Position numbers and translations under genes: made by a program. DNA of 59,988 bases, taken from the NCBI RefSeq assembly GCF_003363155.1, contig NZ_QRBE01000019.1, positions 1-59,988 on the forward strand, read 5' to 3'. The DNA is from Dyella monticola. GTDB lineage: Bacteria; Pseudomonadota; Gammaproteobacteria; Xanthomonadales; Rhodanobacteraceae. Under the pieces are notes generated by a model. It was not told the DNA's origin and ran no database searches. It saw only the letters and a program-made list of their open reading frames with translations. Numbering within the stretch: the stretch's first letter is position 1; each line of letters starts with the position of its first letter. Shown in pieces: positions 18,601-27,425 of the stretch.

Positions 18601-19212
18601 CTTTTGGGGGAACTCGACCACCGTGTGAAGAACATCCTGGCGATCGTATCATCCATTGTCGCCCAGACCCTAAAGACAAATCCCTCGCCGGAAGCGTTCG
18701 CAGAAAAGATTGCAGGCCGTATCACAGCAATCGCGCGCGCGCATAGCCAACTTACCCATCGTGGTTCCGCTGGCGCTGGAAGTCTTCGCGACCTTATCGA
18801 TACCGAACTGGAGCCTTACCGGGATCGGGAGCTCCGTGTGGAGGGCCCTGTCGTTGTGCTGACCCCCAAGGCAGGTCTTTCGATGGCAATGGCTATCCAT
18901 GAATTGGCCAGCAACGCGGCAAAGTACGGTTCACTGTCCGATCCGCACGGCCGACTTACCATCTCCTGGGTGGTGACGTCGGGCCCTTATCGCCGATTGC
19001 AGTTGAAATGGACGGAAACTGGCGGCCCCCCTGTTCCCGGACCGCCTGCACAAAGGGGCTTTGGCACCACATTGATCGAACGCTCCCTGGGCTACGAGCT
19101 CGACGCGGAAGTTGACCGCAGCTTCGCGGCGACTGGCTTAGTCTGCACCATCGATATGCCTTTTAACGCGGAAGTCGGAGAGTTCCGCCCCACCAAGCGA
19201 GCGGACGGTTGA
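15697..19212 (+). CDS. CheB-CheR-PAS-HWE histidine kinase chimera
   Basis: 1171 residues. Domains in order: CheB methylesterase (residues 10-190, catalytic Ser20 in GASAGG, His47, Asp139); CheR methyltransferase (about 205-475, SAM site around ACSTGEEVYS, RNLMIYM); a regulatory stretch; a coiled coil (about 645-725, repeated NEELQS/T units); two PAS domains (about 735-840 and 845-960); and an HWE/HisKA_2 kinase with His975 in LDHRVKN and an ATPase N box (HELASNAAKYGS). No receiver is fused. CheB here lacks its own receiver. The gene is followed with zero gap by a receiver gene. Similar chimeras act in general stress or light sensing rather than motility. Confidence 0.92.
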   Translation: MSGRPRNFSPLGLVIGVGASAGGLQAFSAFLAHLPPDSGMAFVLVQHLSPEHESVLTEILGRAAPIPVVAAQDGMLVEPNRVHVIPPDATLTIKDGRLLVAKPAPPRSSRRPIDAFFASLAEDQGDNAVAIVLSGVGSDGSAGLAAVKESGGLTIAQAEFDHQAMPGMPQSATATGCVDYVLKVEVIPAKLIEYRDHLAFVADRKDNDGTRTDAAEHLATVLSVLRAKTGHDFAKYKDKTITRRIQRRMQILQTASVSDYIKRLREDSTEPEMLFRELLIGVTEFFRDPLAFQGLSAVIEALLERVAEGQSLRIWVPACSTGEEVYSLAITVQELIEARGANVEVQIFGTDIDDRAIEFARAGRYPRTTGISSERLRRWFVEDDGDFYPTRQIRGLCVFSVHNVAKDPPFSRLDLISCRNLMIYMNSDLQDRVLRTFHYALKPDGFLFLGLSEGVSRHTKFFTLKDKAAHIFQRREGDAAFPSMPMPTQAAIASNRLTSGLGRGSGDAVDHGVRAALAKHAPAFLVVDRQSNIVRYSGGEIAPYLEPSAGAASLNLVSNLRNSLRIIVSTTLQSVIKTGKGVIVDSVSLLMEGEQRVLSVIVEPVRDTNVEGLYVIAFQHVRMTVPEPSPAADGSPRSPEVVAIEQELRTTRAQLQAMIGDLETANEEMKSAAEEYQSVNEELQSTNEELQTSKEEMQSINEELQTVNAEMMAKNDLLSNLNSDLQNLLDSTQIATIFLDENLRIKNFTPSMADIFSLRSGDRGRPLTEIVSLLAYDDLQRDVDKVLRELTVLERELDLHDRGASFVMRIRPYRSVERVIEGVVITFVDVTEHKKAEQARGVSERRFTTIVNQAAVGVAETDLDGRFLLTNAAFEKMVDRSGEDLERVRKDELIHPDDAEAIHQRFVQVTRDGEPCEAEYRLLRRDGTIIWVHDSVSVLGNSDGRANRIISVTLDIDNRKRVEEQAKLLLGELDHRVKNILAIVSSIVAQTLKTNPSPEAFAEKIAGRITAIARAHSQLTHRGSAGAGSLRDLIDTELEPYRDRELRVEGPVVVLTPKAGLSMAMAIHELASNAAKYGSLSDPHGRLTISWVVTSGPYRRLQLKWTETGGPPVPGPPAQRGFGTTLIERSLGYELDAEVDRSFAATGLVCTIDMPFNAEVGEFRPTKRADG

Positions 19213-19614
19213 ATGGCTGCCAAACGAGTCATCGATGGCCGCCGGGTGCTGGTGGTTGAGGATGAGATGACCGTTGTATTGGTGATCGAAGAGACGCTGC
19301 TCGACCTCGGTATCCAAGTGGTAGGTCCTGTGGCGCGCGTGGATACAGCTTTGTCACTGGCAAAAGAATCAGCCATCGACGCCGCGATCCTGGACATCAA
19401 CATCCGCGGCGGTAATTCCTATGGTGTCGCGGATATTCTGGCCGAACGGCGAATTCCGTTCCTGTTCTGCAGCGGCTACAGCGATGTGGCAGTCGAGGAA
19501 AGACACCGCGATCGCCCACGCCTGGCAAAGCCCTACAGCCTGAGAGAGCTGCAAGACCGGGTGCTGCAATTGTTGGGCGAGGCGCCCAACGAATATTCCA
19601 AAACACCCCAATGA
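19213..19614 (+). CDS. Response regulator paired with the HWE kinase
   Basis: 133 residues, a CheY-like receiver with Asp61 (AAILDINIRGG), acidic pair VVEDE, Ser in FCSGYSD and Lys in RLAKPYS. The ATG directly follows the kinase stop (TGAATG), so translation is coupled and this is the likely phospho-acceptor. Receivers of this type (without a GG(Y/F)P-type output domain) often relay to downstream partners. Confidence 0.9.
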   Translation: MAAKRVIDGRRVLVVEDEMTVVLVIEETLLDLGIQVVGPVARVDTALSLAKESAIDAAILDINIRGGNSYGVADILAERRIPFLFCSGYSDVAVEERHRDRPRLAKPYSLRELQDRVLQLLGEAPNEYSKTPQ

Positions 19615-19664
19615 GGCCTGTGCCACACAGCGTTTCGTTTACGCATTTGATGGGAGCAAGTCCT

Positions 19665-20639
19665 ATGGCCAAGCGCGAGATCATTGCCATCGGCGGCTCG
19701 GCTGGCTCAATCGAAGTCATTCGGCGAATCTGCCTTGCATTGCCCACAGACCTGGAGGCTTCGGTCCTCATCGCCGTCCACGTCGGGGCCAGCGATCGAG
19801 ATCTCCTTGCCGCCATTCTGGACAGCGGCGGCCCGCTCCCAGCGAGCACTGCCCTTGATGGCGAACCGCTCCAGGAAGCGCACGTCTATGTGGCGCCCCC
19901 AGACCATCACCTCGTGATTGATGGACACTTTGCCCGATTGGGCCGCGGACCACGCGAGAACATGGCGCGGCCGGCGATCGATCCCCTGTTTCGCTCCGCC
20001 GGCATCAGCGCCGGGCCCAGGGCTATCGGCGTTCTGCTCTCCGGGTTGCTGAATGACGGCGCCTCGGGTTTGGCAGATCTCAAGCGCTGTGGAGGTGTAA
20101 CAGTCGTGCAGAGCCCGCTCGATGCTGTCCAGGGCGAGATGCCCCGAACCGCGCTGCTCGCGAGCGATATTGATTACCGTGCGCCGGCCCGCGATCTGGG
20201 TGAGCTTGTAGTCCGCCTTGCACGCGAAGAACCAGGCCCGGCTCTAACTCCGCCCGAAAGCGTCGCGCTGGAAGTGGCCATCGCGCTGGGTCGGCCCTCT
20301 GACACCCCAACCATCGCCGGGATAGCCGACCCGGTCCCGTTGGCATGCCCTGCCTGTGGAGGGACGTTGTCGCAGGTCAGGCGCTCCCCGCTGCGCTTCC
20401 GTTGTCAGGTGGGACATGGCTATACCGCCGAAGCGTTGGCACACGAACAGGAGGGTTCCGTTGATGAGGCCTTTCGCATTGCTCTCAGAGTTATTGGGGA
20501 GCGCGTCGTTCTCATGGAGAAAATGACGCTTGACGCGCTTCAGGCGGGAAGAGCCACCGCTGCCGCGGGGTTCGAGCAGCGCAGTCAGGAGTACAGACGC
20601 TCCGCGGCGGTCGTGATGGAGGCGGCGCTTAAAAGATAG
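19665..20639 (+). CDS. CheB-like methylesterase with C-terminal zinc ribbon
   Basis: 324 residues from ATG 19665 (GGGAGC about 7 bases upstream). The methylesterase core has Ser in IGGSAGS, His in AVHVGAS and Asp in GLLNDGASG, all three catalytic positions. No receiver precedes it. After residue 215 an added region carries CPACGG...RFRCQVGHGYTAE, a four-ligand zinc-ribbon-like knuckle, then a coiled C terminus. Third gene of the cluster, 50 bases after the receiver; likely demethylates a substrate of the CheR domain upstream. Confidence 0.85.
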   Translation: MAKREIIAIGGSAGSIEVIRRICLALPTDLEASVLIAVHVGASDRDLLAAILDSGGPLPASTALDGEPLQEAHVYVAPPDHHLVIDGHFARLGRGPRENMARPAIDPLFRSAGISAGPRAIGVLLSGLLNDGASGLADLKRCGGVTVVQSPLDAVQGEMPRTALLASDIDYRAPARDLGELVVRLAREEPGPALTPPESVALEVAIALGRPSDTPTIAGIADPVPLACPACGGTLSQVRRSPLRFRCQVGHGYTAEALAHEQEGSVDEAFRIALRVIGERVVLMEKMTLDALQAGRATAAAGFEQRSQEYRRSAAVVMEAALKR

Positions 20640-20663
20640 CGGTAGTGTCGGGGCGTTGAGGTG

Positions 20664-21889
20664 TAGCAGGCTGTTGAAAAACCGCATCAAACCGGCACAA
20701 TCATAGTCTGCATCAATGGTGAGGCAAGATCGTGCGTGGAGTGGATGTGCAGCAACTGGGAATGTTCGCGTACGTATCGGTGGAAGAATGCGTACCCAAG
20801 GATCATCCCATCCGCAAGCTCCGCATCCTGGTGGATACGATTCTCGCTCAATTGGACAACCTGCTGTCTTCGCGTTACGCCGAAGGTGGGCGGCCCTCCA
20901 TCCCGCCCGAACGCATCCTGCGCGCCTCGCTGTTGCAGGTGATCTACAGTGTGCGGAGCGAGCGATAGCTGATGGAGCAAATGCAGTACAACCTATTGTT
21001 TCGCTGGTTTGTGGGCCTGAATATCGATGATCCGGTATGGGATCACTCCACGTTTTCATTCAACCGGGATCGTTTGTTCGACGAGGAGACTGCGCAAGCG
21101 TTTTTCGAGAATACCGTGTTACTGGCACGATTGAATGAGCTTGTCAGTGACGAGCATTTCTCGGTCGATGGCACCTTGCTGGAAGCGTGGTCCTCGCACA
21201 AAAGCTTCCGCCCCAAAGAGCGAGACGGCAAGGATGACGAGGATGGGGACGGGAGTGCGTTCCGCGGTAAAAACGCAGCAACGCCACGCACGCCTCCACG
21301 ACGGACCCGGATGCACGCCTGGCACGCAAAGGCAAAGGGCGCGAGGCAAGGTTGAGTTATTTGGCCAATGCGCTGATGGAAAATCGCCATGGCTTTCTGG
21401 TCGGTATCGACGTGCGGCACGCCAGCGGTACGGGGAGCGCGAGGGCGCACTGGCGCTGGTGGATGCCCATCTTCGTCACGGCGCAACACTCGGCTCCGAC
21501 AAAGGCTACGACGTACATGACTTCGTGGAGCAGCTCAAGCGCCGCGGCATTCGTCCTCACATTGCCCGTCACACGCAGGGGCGACGCAGTGCGATCGATG
21601 GACGAACGGCGCGCGGCAAGGGCTATGCGATCAGTCAGCAAGTACGCGAACGAATCGAACAGGGATTTGGCTGGGTCAAGACCATCGGTGACTTACGCAA
21701 GCTGCCGCTCGTTGGATTGTCCCATGTACGTGCATGGGCGACGTGGAACTTCGCCGCCTACAACCTGATTCGGATGGGTGGCATCGGCGAGTGGTGGAAT
21801 CCGTCCCCGACCTGATGACAGACATCCACCGAGCCATAGAAAACCACTATGACTTAGCGCGTAAAATGATGTTTCTCAAAAGCCTGTTA
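20664..21889. mobile_element. Decayed insertion sequence, IS5-like
   Basis: About 1.2 kb bounded by imperfect 19-base inverted repeats: TAGCAGGCTGTTGAAAAAC at 20664-20682 and the complement of GTTTCTCAAAAGCCTGTTA at 21871-21889 (16 of 19 match). It holds a broken DDE transposase. No clear target duplication is visible. The right end supplies the stop codon of the neighbouring EAL gene, so the insertion lies inside or exactly at the 3' end of that gene. Confidence 0.72.
20732..21815 (+). pseudogene. Transposase remnant of the IS at 20664
   Basis: The N-terminal domain (FAYVSVEECVPKDHPIRKLR, DUF772-like) ends at a TAG at 20966-20968. Translation resumes at once (LMEQMQYNLLFRWFVGLNID). A frameshift near 21250 moves it to the LSYLANALMENRHGFLVGID frame, and another near 21420 to the frame with LGSDKGYDVHDFVEQLKRRG and FGWVKTIGDLRKLPLVGLSH. 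Three lesions make it non-functional. Confidence 0.8.
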
Positions 21890-24805
21890 AGGGACGCTAC
21901 GGCGCTTTAGCGTTGACTGCGACAACGTCTTCAAGACGTCCTGCAGTGGTCCGGGCTTGCCGAGAAAGTAGCCTTGCGCCGCATCACAACCGTGGTGTTG
22001 GAGCCACGCATACTGTGCATAATGCTCGATACCTTCGGCAATAACGTCGATCTTCAAACTTTTGCCTAGGGCAATGATGGTCTCGCAAATCATCGCCGAG
22101 CGTTCATCACAATCGACATTGCGCACAAAAGCTTGATCGATTTTCAATGCATCAATCGGCAGGTCGCGTAGGTATGAGAGACTTGAAAATCCGGTGCCGA
22201 AATCGTCCAGTGCGATAGCTATCCCATCAGCGCGCAATTGCCGCATCACGGCTACAGCTTTGTCTTTGTGCGTGATTAAGCTGCTTTCGGTGACTTCGAC
22301 GCGCAGCGCGCCGGAGGGTAACGAATACGCCTCGCGGACGGCGCGGAAGCTTGCTATGAGATCCCGACCGAGTAACTCCGCTGGAGAAATGTTTATGGCA
22401 ACCGGCAAGCCCTCGAATCCAGCTGACTTCAAATCGCAGACCGCTTTGGCAGCCTGGGTCATCACCCAGTGACCCAAGGAGGTGATCAGACCCGACTCCT
22501 CGCAGATCGGAATGAACGTGGACGGCGAAATAAAGGTGCCATCGGTTTGAGGCCAACGAATCAGCGCTTCCAGGCCGATCGGACGCATGTCGTGGAGGTC
22601 CGTAAGGACTTGGAAATGCAACTCGAATTCGTGATGCTTGACAGCTCTGCGAAGGCAGGCGGCAAAGTGGAGTTTCTCGCGGGATTGCTGCGCAAGTAAT
22701 GGTTCGAAGTAATGAATGGTCTCATCACTATGAAGGTGCGCGTGCGCGGCCAATGCCGCATGCGCCAGTAACACGTCGCTCTGTATTCCATCGCTGGGAT
22801 AACGAGCGATGCCGATCACGACGTTTATCTGATGTTGAGTGTCTTTGTAGTGAATAGGTTCGGCCACGCTATCGGCGACCGCTCGCATGTGCGCATCAGC
22901 GATCTGATTGGGAGTCGCCCAGACGAATGCCTGCTCGGCTGCCATCGCTGTGCATTCGTTGCTTTCGGTGATAAGACGTGATGCCACTGTTTGTAAAACA
23001 CCCGTAGCGACAGGGATGCCGAACGTGTCTGCGATCGCATCCATGCCCACGAGTTGAAGGTAAGCGACCTCGAAAGGAGTGCTTTTGGCGATGAGTACAT
23101 CCATCCATTGGATCAACGCATGTTGATTGGGAAGCCCTGTGATCAGATCGTGTGATGCGCGGTAGGCCAATTCGCGCTCATCGGCCAATTGCGTGGTGAC
23201 GTCCTCGGCTAACACCAATCGCGCGGGGCGATCCGCGAAAACAATATCGACACTATGAATGCGCACGTCGATGGCCGTGCCTCCCTTGGTGCGATGCACC
23301 CAAAGCTTGGGGACATTCCGTACCTCCGGGGGCGATGCCAAATCCTCCCAGACTTTGAGACGTTCTGTCGTATCCCGAATGTCAAAAATGGTCATTTGCA
23401 GGAATTCTTCCCGGGTATAACCATAAACGCGAACGGCGGCCGCATTGACCTCAAGAAACCGCTTTGAGGAGGCATCGAATACCCAAAAGGGTAACGGGTT
23501 CTGCTCAAACAGCACCTTGAAACGATGTTGGCTTTCGATGTGGCGCTGCCACACCGACCACTGCTCGGTGACGTCTACGACCGTCCCGACCATTTGCTTG
23601 GCGCCTGTCTCGTCCGTCACCATTTGGCCGCAGGCCGATAGGCGGCGTACGACGCCTTCGGGTTTTTGGATGCAAAATTCAACCCGCAATGGAACCGCTT
23701 TCTTCCACGCGCGCCTGACTTGCGTGGCAAGAAGCAAGCGGTCGGCGGGGACAACGATGGTGAGCACATCGTTGGCGCTGGCTAAGGTTTGGCCGGGACG
23801 CAACCCGAACCAATCCCCTGCCTCTTCGTAGCATTCGAAGCGTTGCGCGGAATCGCTGAGCGACCATAACGCCGTTTTTCCTGCGCGCTGGGCCAGGCGC
23901 AAATGCTGAGTCTTGGCCTGCAAGCTTTGGATGTAATGACGTTGTAGTTTTGCTGCTCCCATGATGATCTTCAGTAGGCACGCGAACGCGACCAGGTAGA
24001 AGACGTAAAACGAAATCGCGCCCAGGGCAACATTGCGCCAGGGTACCCATATGTCCTGCAGGCTTATTTGGGCCGTCGCGAAGAATGGATAAGGCCCTAT
24101 GGGTACGGTTGCTTGGAGCGGTGGAATATGGGATCCAATTAACCATGGCACCCATCCAGGTTTCACGTTTTCAGCGGATAGGTCATGGCCGCCCTGCAAA
24201 ACCAACCGGCCCTGTGTATCACGGAGGGAAAATGCCACGTTGTCAGGGCTTACGACACGCTCGATGGCGCGCTTAAGGACCGCCACCCGGATCTCGCCAA
24301 CAACCCATTGACGCCCATCAATGGCTGCCGCCACGGGGATAACCAAGCCCTGAGCCGTATCGCGGGTGGCGTCAAAGCAAATCACCGTCGCTGCATCTAC
24401 ACTCGTATTGCACAAGGGGGAAGTGCTGGTGGAGTGAAGAGACGCCCATGGGTTATCGGGCTTCGCTGTATCCACCACGACGATGCGCCCTATCTGGGAC
24501 TGCTGCTTGAGAACGGTAGTGATGAGACCTTTTAAGGCCGTATCGTTCAGTGGCGCCGCGGGATGAAAACGGCGCGACGCCTCGGCGATAAATATCAGGG
24601 CATTGGCGCTGGATCTGAGGAGACCTTGGGCCATTTGCGCCACGTTGATTGCTGCATCATCGGCGCGATGGCTGCTATCGCTCCATCGACTGCGAAGATT
24701 CGATGCCAGATCATGCGCCAACACAAAAAAGAGCAGCACGGCAGTCACACTACCGAAGAGGATGATCGCTTGTATGGATACGGCTCTCGACCGGCTATCG
24801 GTCAC
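21887..24805 (-). CDS. Membrane PAS-GGDEF-EAL cyclic-di-GMP protein
   Basis: 972 residues from GTG 24805, chosen because AAAGGA lies 7 bases upstream and the upstream extension has no family match. Order: transmembrane span (about 8-30), periplasmic sensor (about 35-250), second span (about 262-287), PAS (about 325-420), PAS (about 430-550), a degenerate GGDEF (the signature is replaced by AAEQAFVWA), then EAL (about 720-955). The EAL domain keeps GLEALIRW, INISPAEL, EVTESS, DDFGTG and AEGIEH, so phosphodiesterase activity is likely while cyclase activity is lost. The C terminus ends at the IS terminus. Confidence 0.9.
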   Translation of the reverse strand: MTDSRSRAVSIQAIILFGSVTAVLLFFVLAHDLASNLRSRWSDSSHRADDAAINVAQMAQGLLRSSANALIFIAEASRRFHPAAPLNDTALKGLITTVLKQQSQIGRIVVVDTAKPDNPWASLHSTSTSPLCNTSVDAATVICFDATRDTAQGLVIPVAAAIDGRQWVVGEIRVAVLKRAIERVVSPDNVAFSLRDTQGRLVLQGGHDLSAENVKPGWVPWLIGSHIPPLQATVPIGPYPFFATAQISLQDIWVPWRNVALGAISFYVFYLVAFACLLKIIMGAAKLQRHYIQSLQAKTQHLRLAQRAGKTALWSLSDSAQRFECYEEAGDWFGLRPGQTLASANDVLTIVVPADRLLLATQVRRAWKKAVPLRVEFCIQKPEGVVRRLSACGQMVTDETGAKQMVGTVVDVTEQWSVWQRHIESQHRFKVLFEQNPLPFWVFDASSKRFLEVNAAAVRVYGYTREEFLQMTIFDIRDTTERLKVWEDLASPPEVRNVPKLWVHRTKGGTAIDVRIHSVDIVFADRPARLVLAEDVTTQLADERELAYRASHDLITGLPNQHALIQWMDVLIAKSTPFEVAYLQLVGMDAIADTFGIPVATGVLQTVASRLITESNECTAMAAEQAFVWATPNQIADAHMRAVADSVAEPIHYKDTQHQINVVIGIARYPSDGIQSDVLLAHAALAAHAHLHSDETIHYFEPLLAQQSREKLHFAACLRRAVKHHEFELHFQVLTDLHDMRPIGLEALIRWPQTDGTFISPSTFIPICEESGLITSLGHWVMTQAAKAVCDLKSAGFEGLPVAINISPAELLGRDLIASFRAVREAYSLPSGALRVEVTESSLITHKDKAVAVMRQLRADGIAIALDDFGTGFSSLSYLRDLPIDALKIDQAFVRNVDCDERSAMICETIIALGKSLKIDVIAEGIEHYAQYAWLQHHGCDAAQGYFLGKPGPLQDVLKTLSQSTLKRRSVP

Positions 24806-25482
24806 GGTTGGTCCTTTCGTGTTTTCTAGACGGCACAAACGTGGCGCACCGCCTCCATGGGAAGCAAAGCATGTGCCATGAACGCCGACTTCCCTTGGAG
24901 TCGTCAACGCTTAGCCATTCACCTTTGTGAGTAAATAGTGATGACGTCTCGCGGCGATGCGCGGGTGAGGTCGCGAACGCGATGACGCTGGGCGTGCGAC
25001 TATGCGGCGAACGACCGCATCACCCCCTATCGAAGCATTGCGCATTCGCATGCAAGAAGACCGTGCGGCTCAAGTTCGCCAGTTCAGGAACGCGAGGGTG
25101 TGCAGGCCACACCGCCAAGCGCACTGCGCGCTTGGACGATCACGACCAGCGCAGGTGAAGTCGTCGCCGCACAGCAGGCAATACGAATCGACAGCATGCG
25201 CACAATGAGGCAGCCGGAACCCCGCTCTAAGAAGGGTTCCATTGACTTACGGGTCGTGTTTCGCGAGGGGGTAGCCGGCATTCATCGCAGCCGCCTTGGA
25301 TGAAGTATGGACCATTCTTTCGGTGAACCTGATGGGGCGTCTTGCGCATGCTCGACAACGACAGCCAGCAAATGAAACGTTCACTGCACAAATACCGACG
25401 CCGCGTAGGATCGAAGATCTGCACTGTGGCGTACCCCGTCGTGCAGTCTGCTTTTCACGCAACTACGTCGAGGTAACGCATC
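24806..25482. other. Long intergenic region, no gene recognised
   Basis: 677 bases upstream of the EAL gene and the His-rich gene, which face away from each other. Short frames on both strands show neither family similarity nor ribosome sites. Likely holds two divergent promoters. No strong hairpin or repeat was seen. Confidence 0.4.
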
Positions 25483-25737
25483 ATGACCAGTCAAGATAAA
25501 AGCGGTGACACCCATCACGAGCATCATTCAAAAGCCGCCGAACATCACAAGCACGCCGCCAAGCATCATGAAGAAGCGGCAAAACATTTGAAGAACAACG
25601 ATGCATCGAAGGGCGCTCACCATGCGCATTTGGCGACCGGTCACGGCCACCACGCTGAAGAGCACGCGCGTGAAGCGGGCAAGCGATTTAGTGACGAGCA
25701 CGGCGAGAAGTCCTCGTCGGATAAACAGGGCAAGTAA
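25483..25737 (+). CDS. Histidine-rich small protein
   Basis: 84 residues with about 21 His, clustered as HHEHHSKAAEHHKHAAKHHE and HGHHAEEHAREAGKR. The spacing suggests an amphipathic helix that could bind metal ions. Related small His-rich proteins are widespread in Burkholderia and Xanthomonadales stress regions without assigned function. A ribosome site (GAGGT about 9 bases upstream) supports the start. Confidence 0.7.
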   Translation: MTSQDKSGDTHHEHHSKAAEHHKHAAKHHEEAAKHLKNNDASKGAHHAHLATGHGHHAEEHAREAGKRFSDEHGEKSSSDKQGK

Positions 25738-25864
25738 ACGAGGCGCGCATTGGACAGCGGGAGGCAGGACGGCTTCCCCCTTGGTGTAAGAGCACCATGC
25801 TCCAGCGATCATTCGGCTTCCTACCGCACCGCAGGCGACCCACACTTAGGACAGGCTTTTGGGC

Positions 25865-26203
25865 TCAGTGCTGGAAATACGCTCGCACGCGGGCGGTGAA
25901 CGAACTATCGGTAAAGTTCGGCCAGTGGTCCTTGTCAAAACCCGGTGCCGCCTTCAATCGTTCCTTATCGACATCCAAGAGAAGTTGCTTGTTTTTCTCA
26001 TCGAGCTGGATCGCTTCCCAGGGTACGGCGAAGAGCTTTTCGCCCATACCTAGCAAGCCTCCGAAGGAAAGGACGCCATAAGCGATGCGTCCGTTGGTGG
26101 TATCGATCATAAAGTCTTTCAATTCACCAATCGGATCACCCGTGAGGTCCTTTATGGGTTCACCGGTGAGCGTCAATACGGAGAGGAGATGCGGTGTTGC
26201 CAT
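25865..26203 (-). CDS. PRC-barrel domain protein
   Basis: 112 residues from ATG 26203. The PRC-barrel core is clear: LTGEPIKDLTGDPIGELKDF, then DTTNGRIAYGVLSFGG and KLFAVPWEAIQLDEKNK. Small stand-alone PRC-barrel proteins of this kind are common in stress-response clusters and probably act as binding modules. It is convergent with the His-rich gene and lies 127 bases from the hemerythrin gene. Confidence 0.82.
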   Translation of the reverse strand: MATPHLLSVLTLTGEPIKDLTGDPIGELKDFMIDTTNGRIAYGVLSFGGLLGMGEKLFAVPWEAIQLDEKNKQLLLDVDKERLKAAPGFDKDHWPNFTDSSFTARVRAYFQH

Positions 26204-26329
26204 AGTGGAATCTCGCAAGCGAATGAATGAACGCACATACCTTTTCCCATATGCTTTTTAAAGTGTGCGCGTGGATCCGTGAGCGGCGTGACGACACAGT
26301 CAAATCCAAACACGCCACCGGAATGCCAA

Positions 26330-26788
26330 TCAGGTCCGTTTGTCCAAAAGCTCCTGTTTACGCTGCGCCATTTGAGCGCCTAATTCACGAAGCTGCTCTT
26401 TACTCATGAGCGCTTTAGCGTCTTTGAACATCTTGCTTTCTTCTTCGTCGGCATGATGTTCGATCAACTCCCTCAACACTTTGGCTCGGCCAGAAAAGCT
26501 ATCGCTTCCCGCATCGGTACTTAAGAGATCGGGGAGCACCAGTTCTTCGACAGCTCGGTGCTCCTCCAACGCTTCAAAATACATTTTTGTTTCTTGTTTC
26601 TTCCCGGCGGCTTTAATCGCCGGATAAAAGAGTTCCTCCTCAATGGTCGTATGCACGCTGAGATCGATTTGAATCTCCTGAAGGAGCAGCGTGCGCTTCT
26701 TGGTGGCTCGCTCAGAGGTCTCGGTGAGTTCCGCAAGCAAACGTTTGACCAGTTTATGGTCGGCTTTGAGCAACTGAATGGCATCCAT
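26330..26788 (-). CDS. Hemerythrin HHE-domain protein
   Basis: 152 residues forming a four-helix di-iron domain. Ligand positions visible: HKLVKRLL (first His), HTTIEEELFYP (His and Glu), EEHRAVEEL (Glu/His) and IEHHADEEESKMF (His-His and Asp/Glu). C-terminal helix is charged. Members bind oxygen or store or sense iron and nitric oxide. Sits in the stress-type set with the His-rich and PRC-barrel genes; downstream of neither in an operon. Confidence 0.85.
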   Translation of the reverse strand: MDAIQLLKADHKLVKRLLAELTETSERATKKRTLLLQEIQIDLSVHTTIEEELFYPAIKAAGKKQETKMYFEALEEHRAVEELVLPDLLSTDAGSDSFSGRAKVLRELIEHHADEEESKMFKDAKALMSKEQLRELGAQMAQRKQELLDKRT

Positions 26789-27011
26789 GGGGGTGTCCTG
26801 GCATCGGGCCGGAACGCAAGCGTTTCACGCGAGCCGTGAAACCCTGGTAGCGCAATCTGGTACTTCCGGGATCCCGGTACCACTGGTCGGCGGTTGACTC
26901 CGGCGCTCGTCCGTGCTCCCGCCCGGGCGCAGGCATTGCCACTTCCTACACGCGCTAGCGCTTAAGTAACGATTGATGCCGTTTGCTGCATACACACGCG
27001 GGATGCTACGC
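26789..27011. other. Short intergenic stretch before the lipocalin remnant
   Basis: A 223-base gap upstream of the hemerythrin gene, with a small palindrome-like GC box (GGTACTTCCGGGATCCCGGTACC near 26859). No reading frame of interest. Confidence 0.3.
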
Positions 27012-27225
27012 ATGACACGTTCCACGCCCGCGCCGCCAAGGGATTACCAACCAGCCTGTGCAGGAGTTGGGTGTTCTCCGCTACCAAGGGCTTTGGCACG
27101 AGATTGCCCACTTGCCCATGTTCTACCAGCGACATTGCTTCAGTGACATCACGGCCACCTATAGCGTCCGAGAGGATGGATGCGCCATTGTGCGGTGGTC
27201 GGCGGGCCTACGCACAAGTATTTAG
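27012..27225 (+). pseudogene. blc: Broken lipocalin (Blc-like) remnant
   Basis: The frame ending at TAG 27223-27225 reads LRYQGLWHEIAHLPMFYQRH, then CFSDITATYSVREDGCAIVR, the first two strands of a bacterial lipocalin (the GxW motif and the YQRxC stretch). A plausible start, ATG 27012 (MTRSTPAPPRDYQP), is in another frame, so there is a frameshift near 27050. The C-terminal two thirds are missing. Non-functional. Confidence 0.7.
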
Positions 27226-27425
27226 GCGTTTTTACCTGTACTGGTACTAGTGACGAAACAAGGTTCTGCTGGTGATCCATGAAGTCGCCACGGTGCAGTT
27301 GATGAACCAATGCCTCATCCATGGGCTCCGCGCAAAGTCGAGGCTGCTCAGGTGCCGTAGTTGATAGAGCGCACTTCGTACGGCGTAACGACTTGAGTGT
27401 GTCGTGATTACGGTTTGGTGTACCT

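Noticed and set aside
25002-25303. Overlapping short frames in the long gap before the His-rich gene
   Set aside because: Arg-rich frames without family match or start signals.
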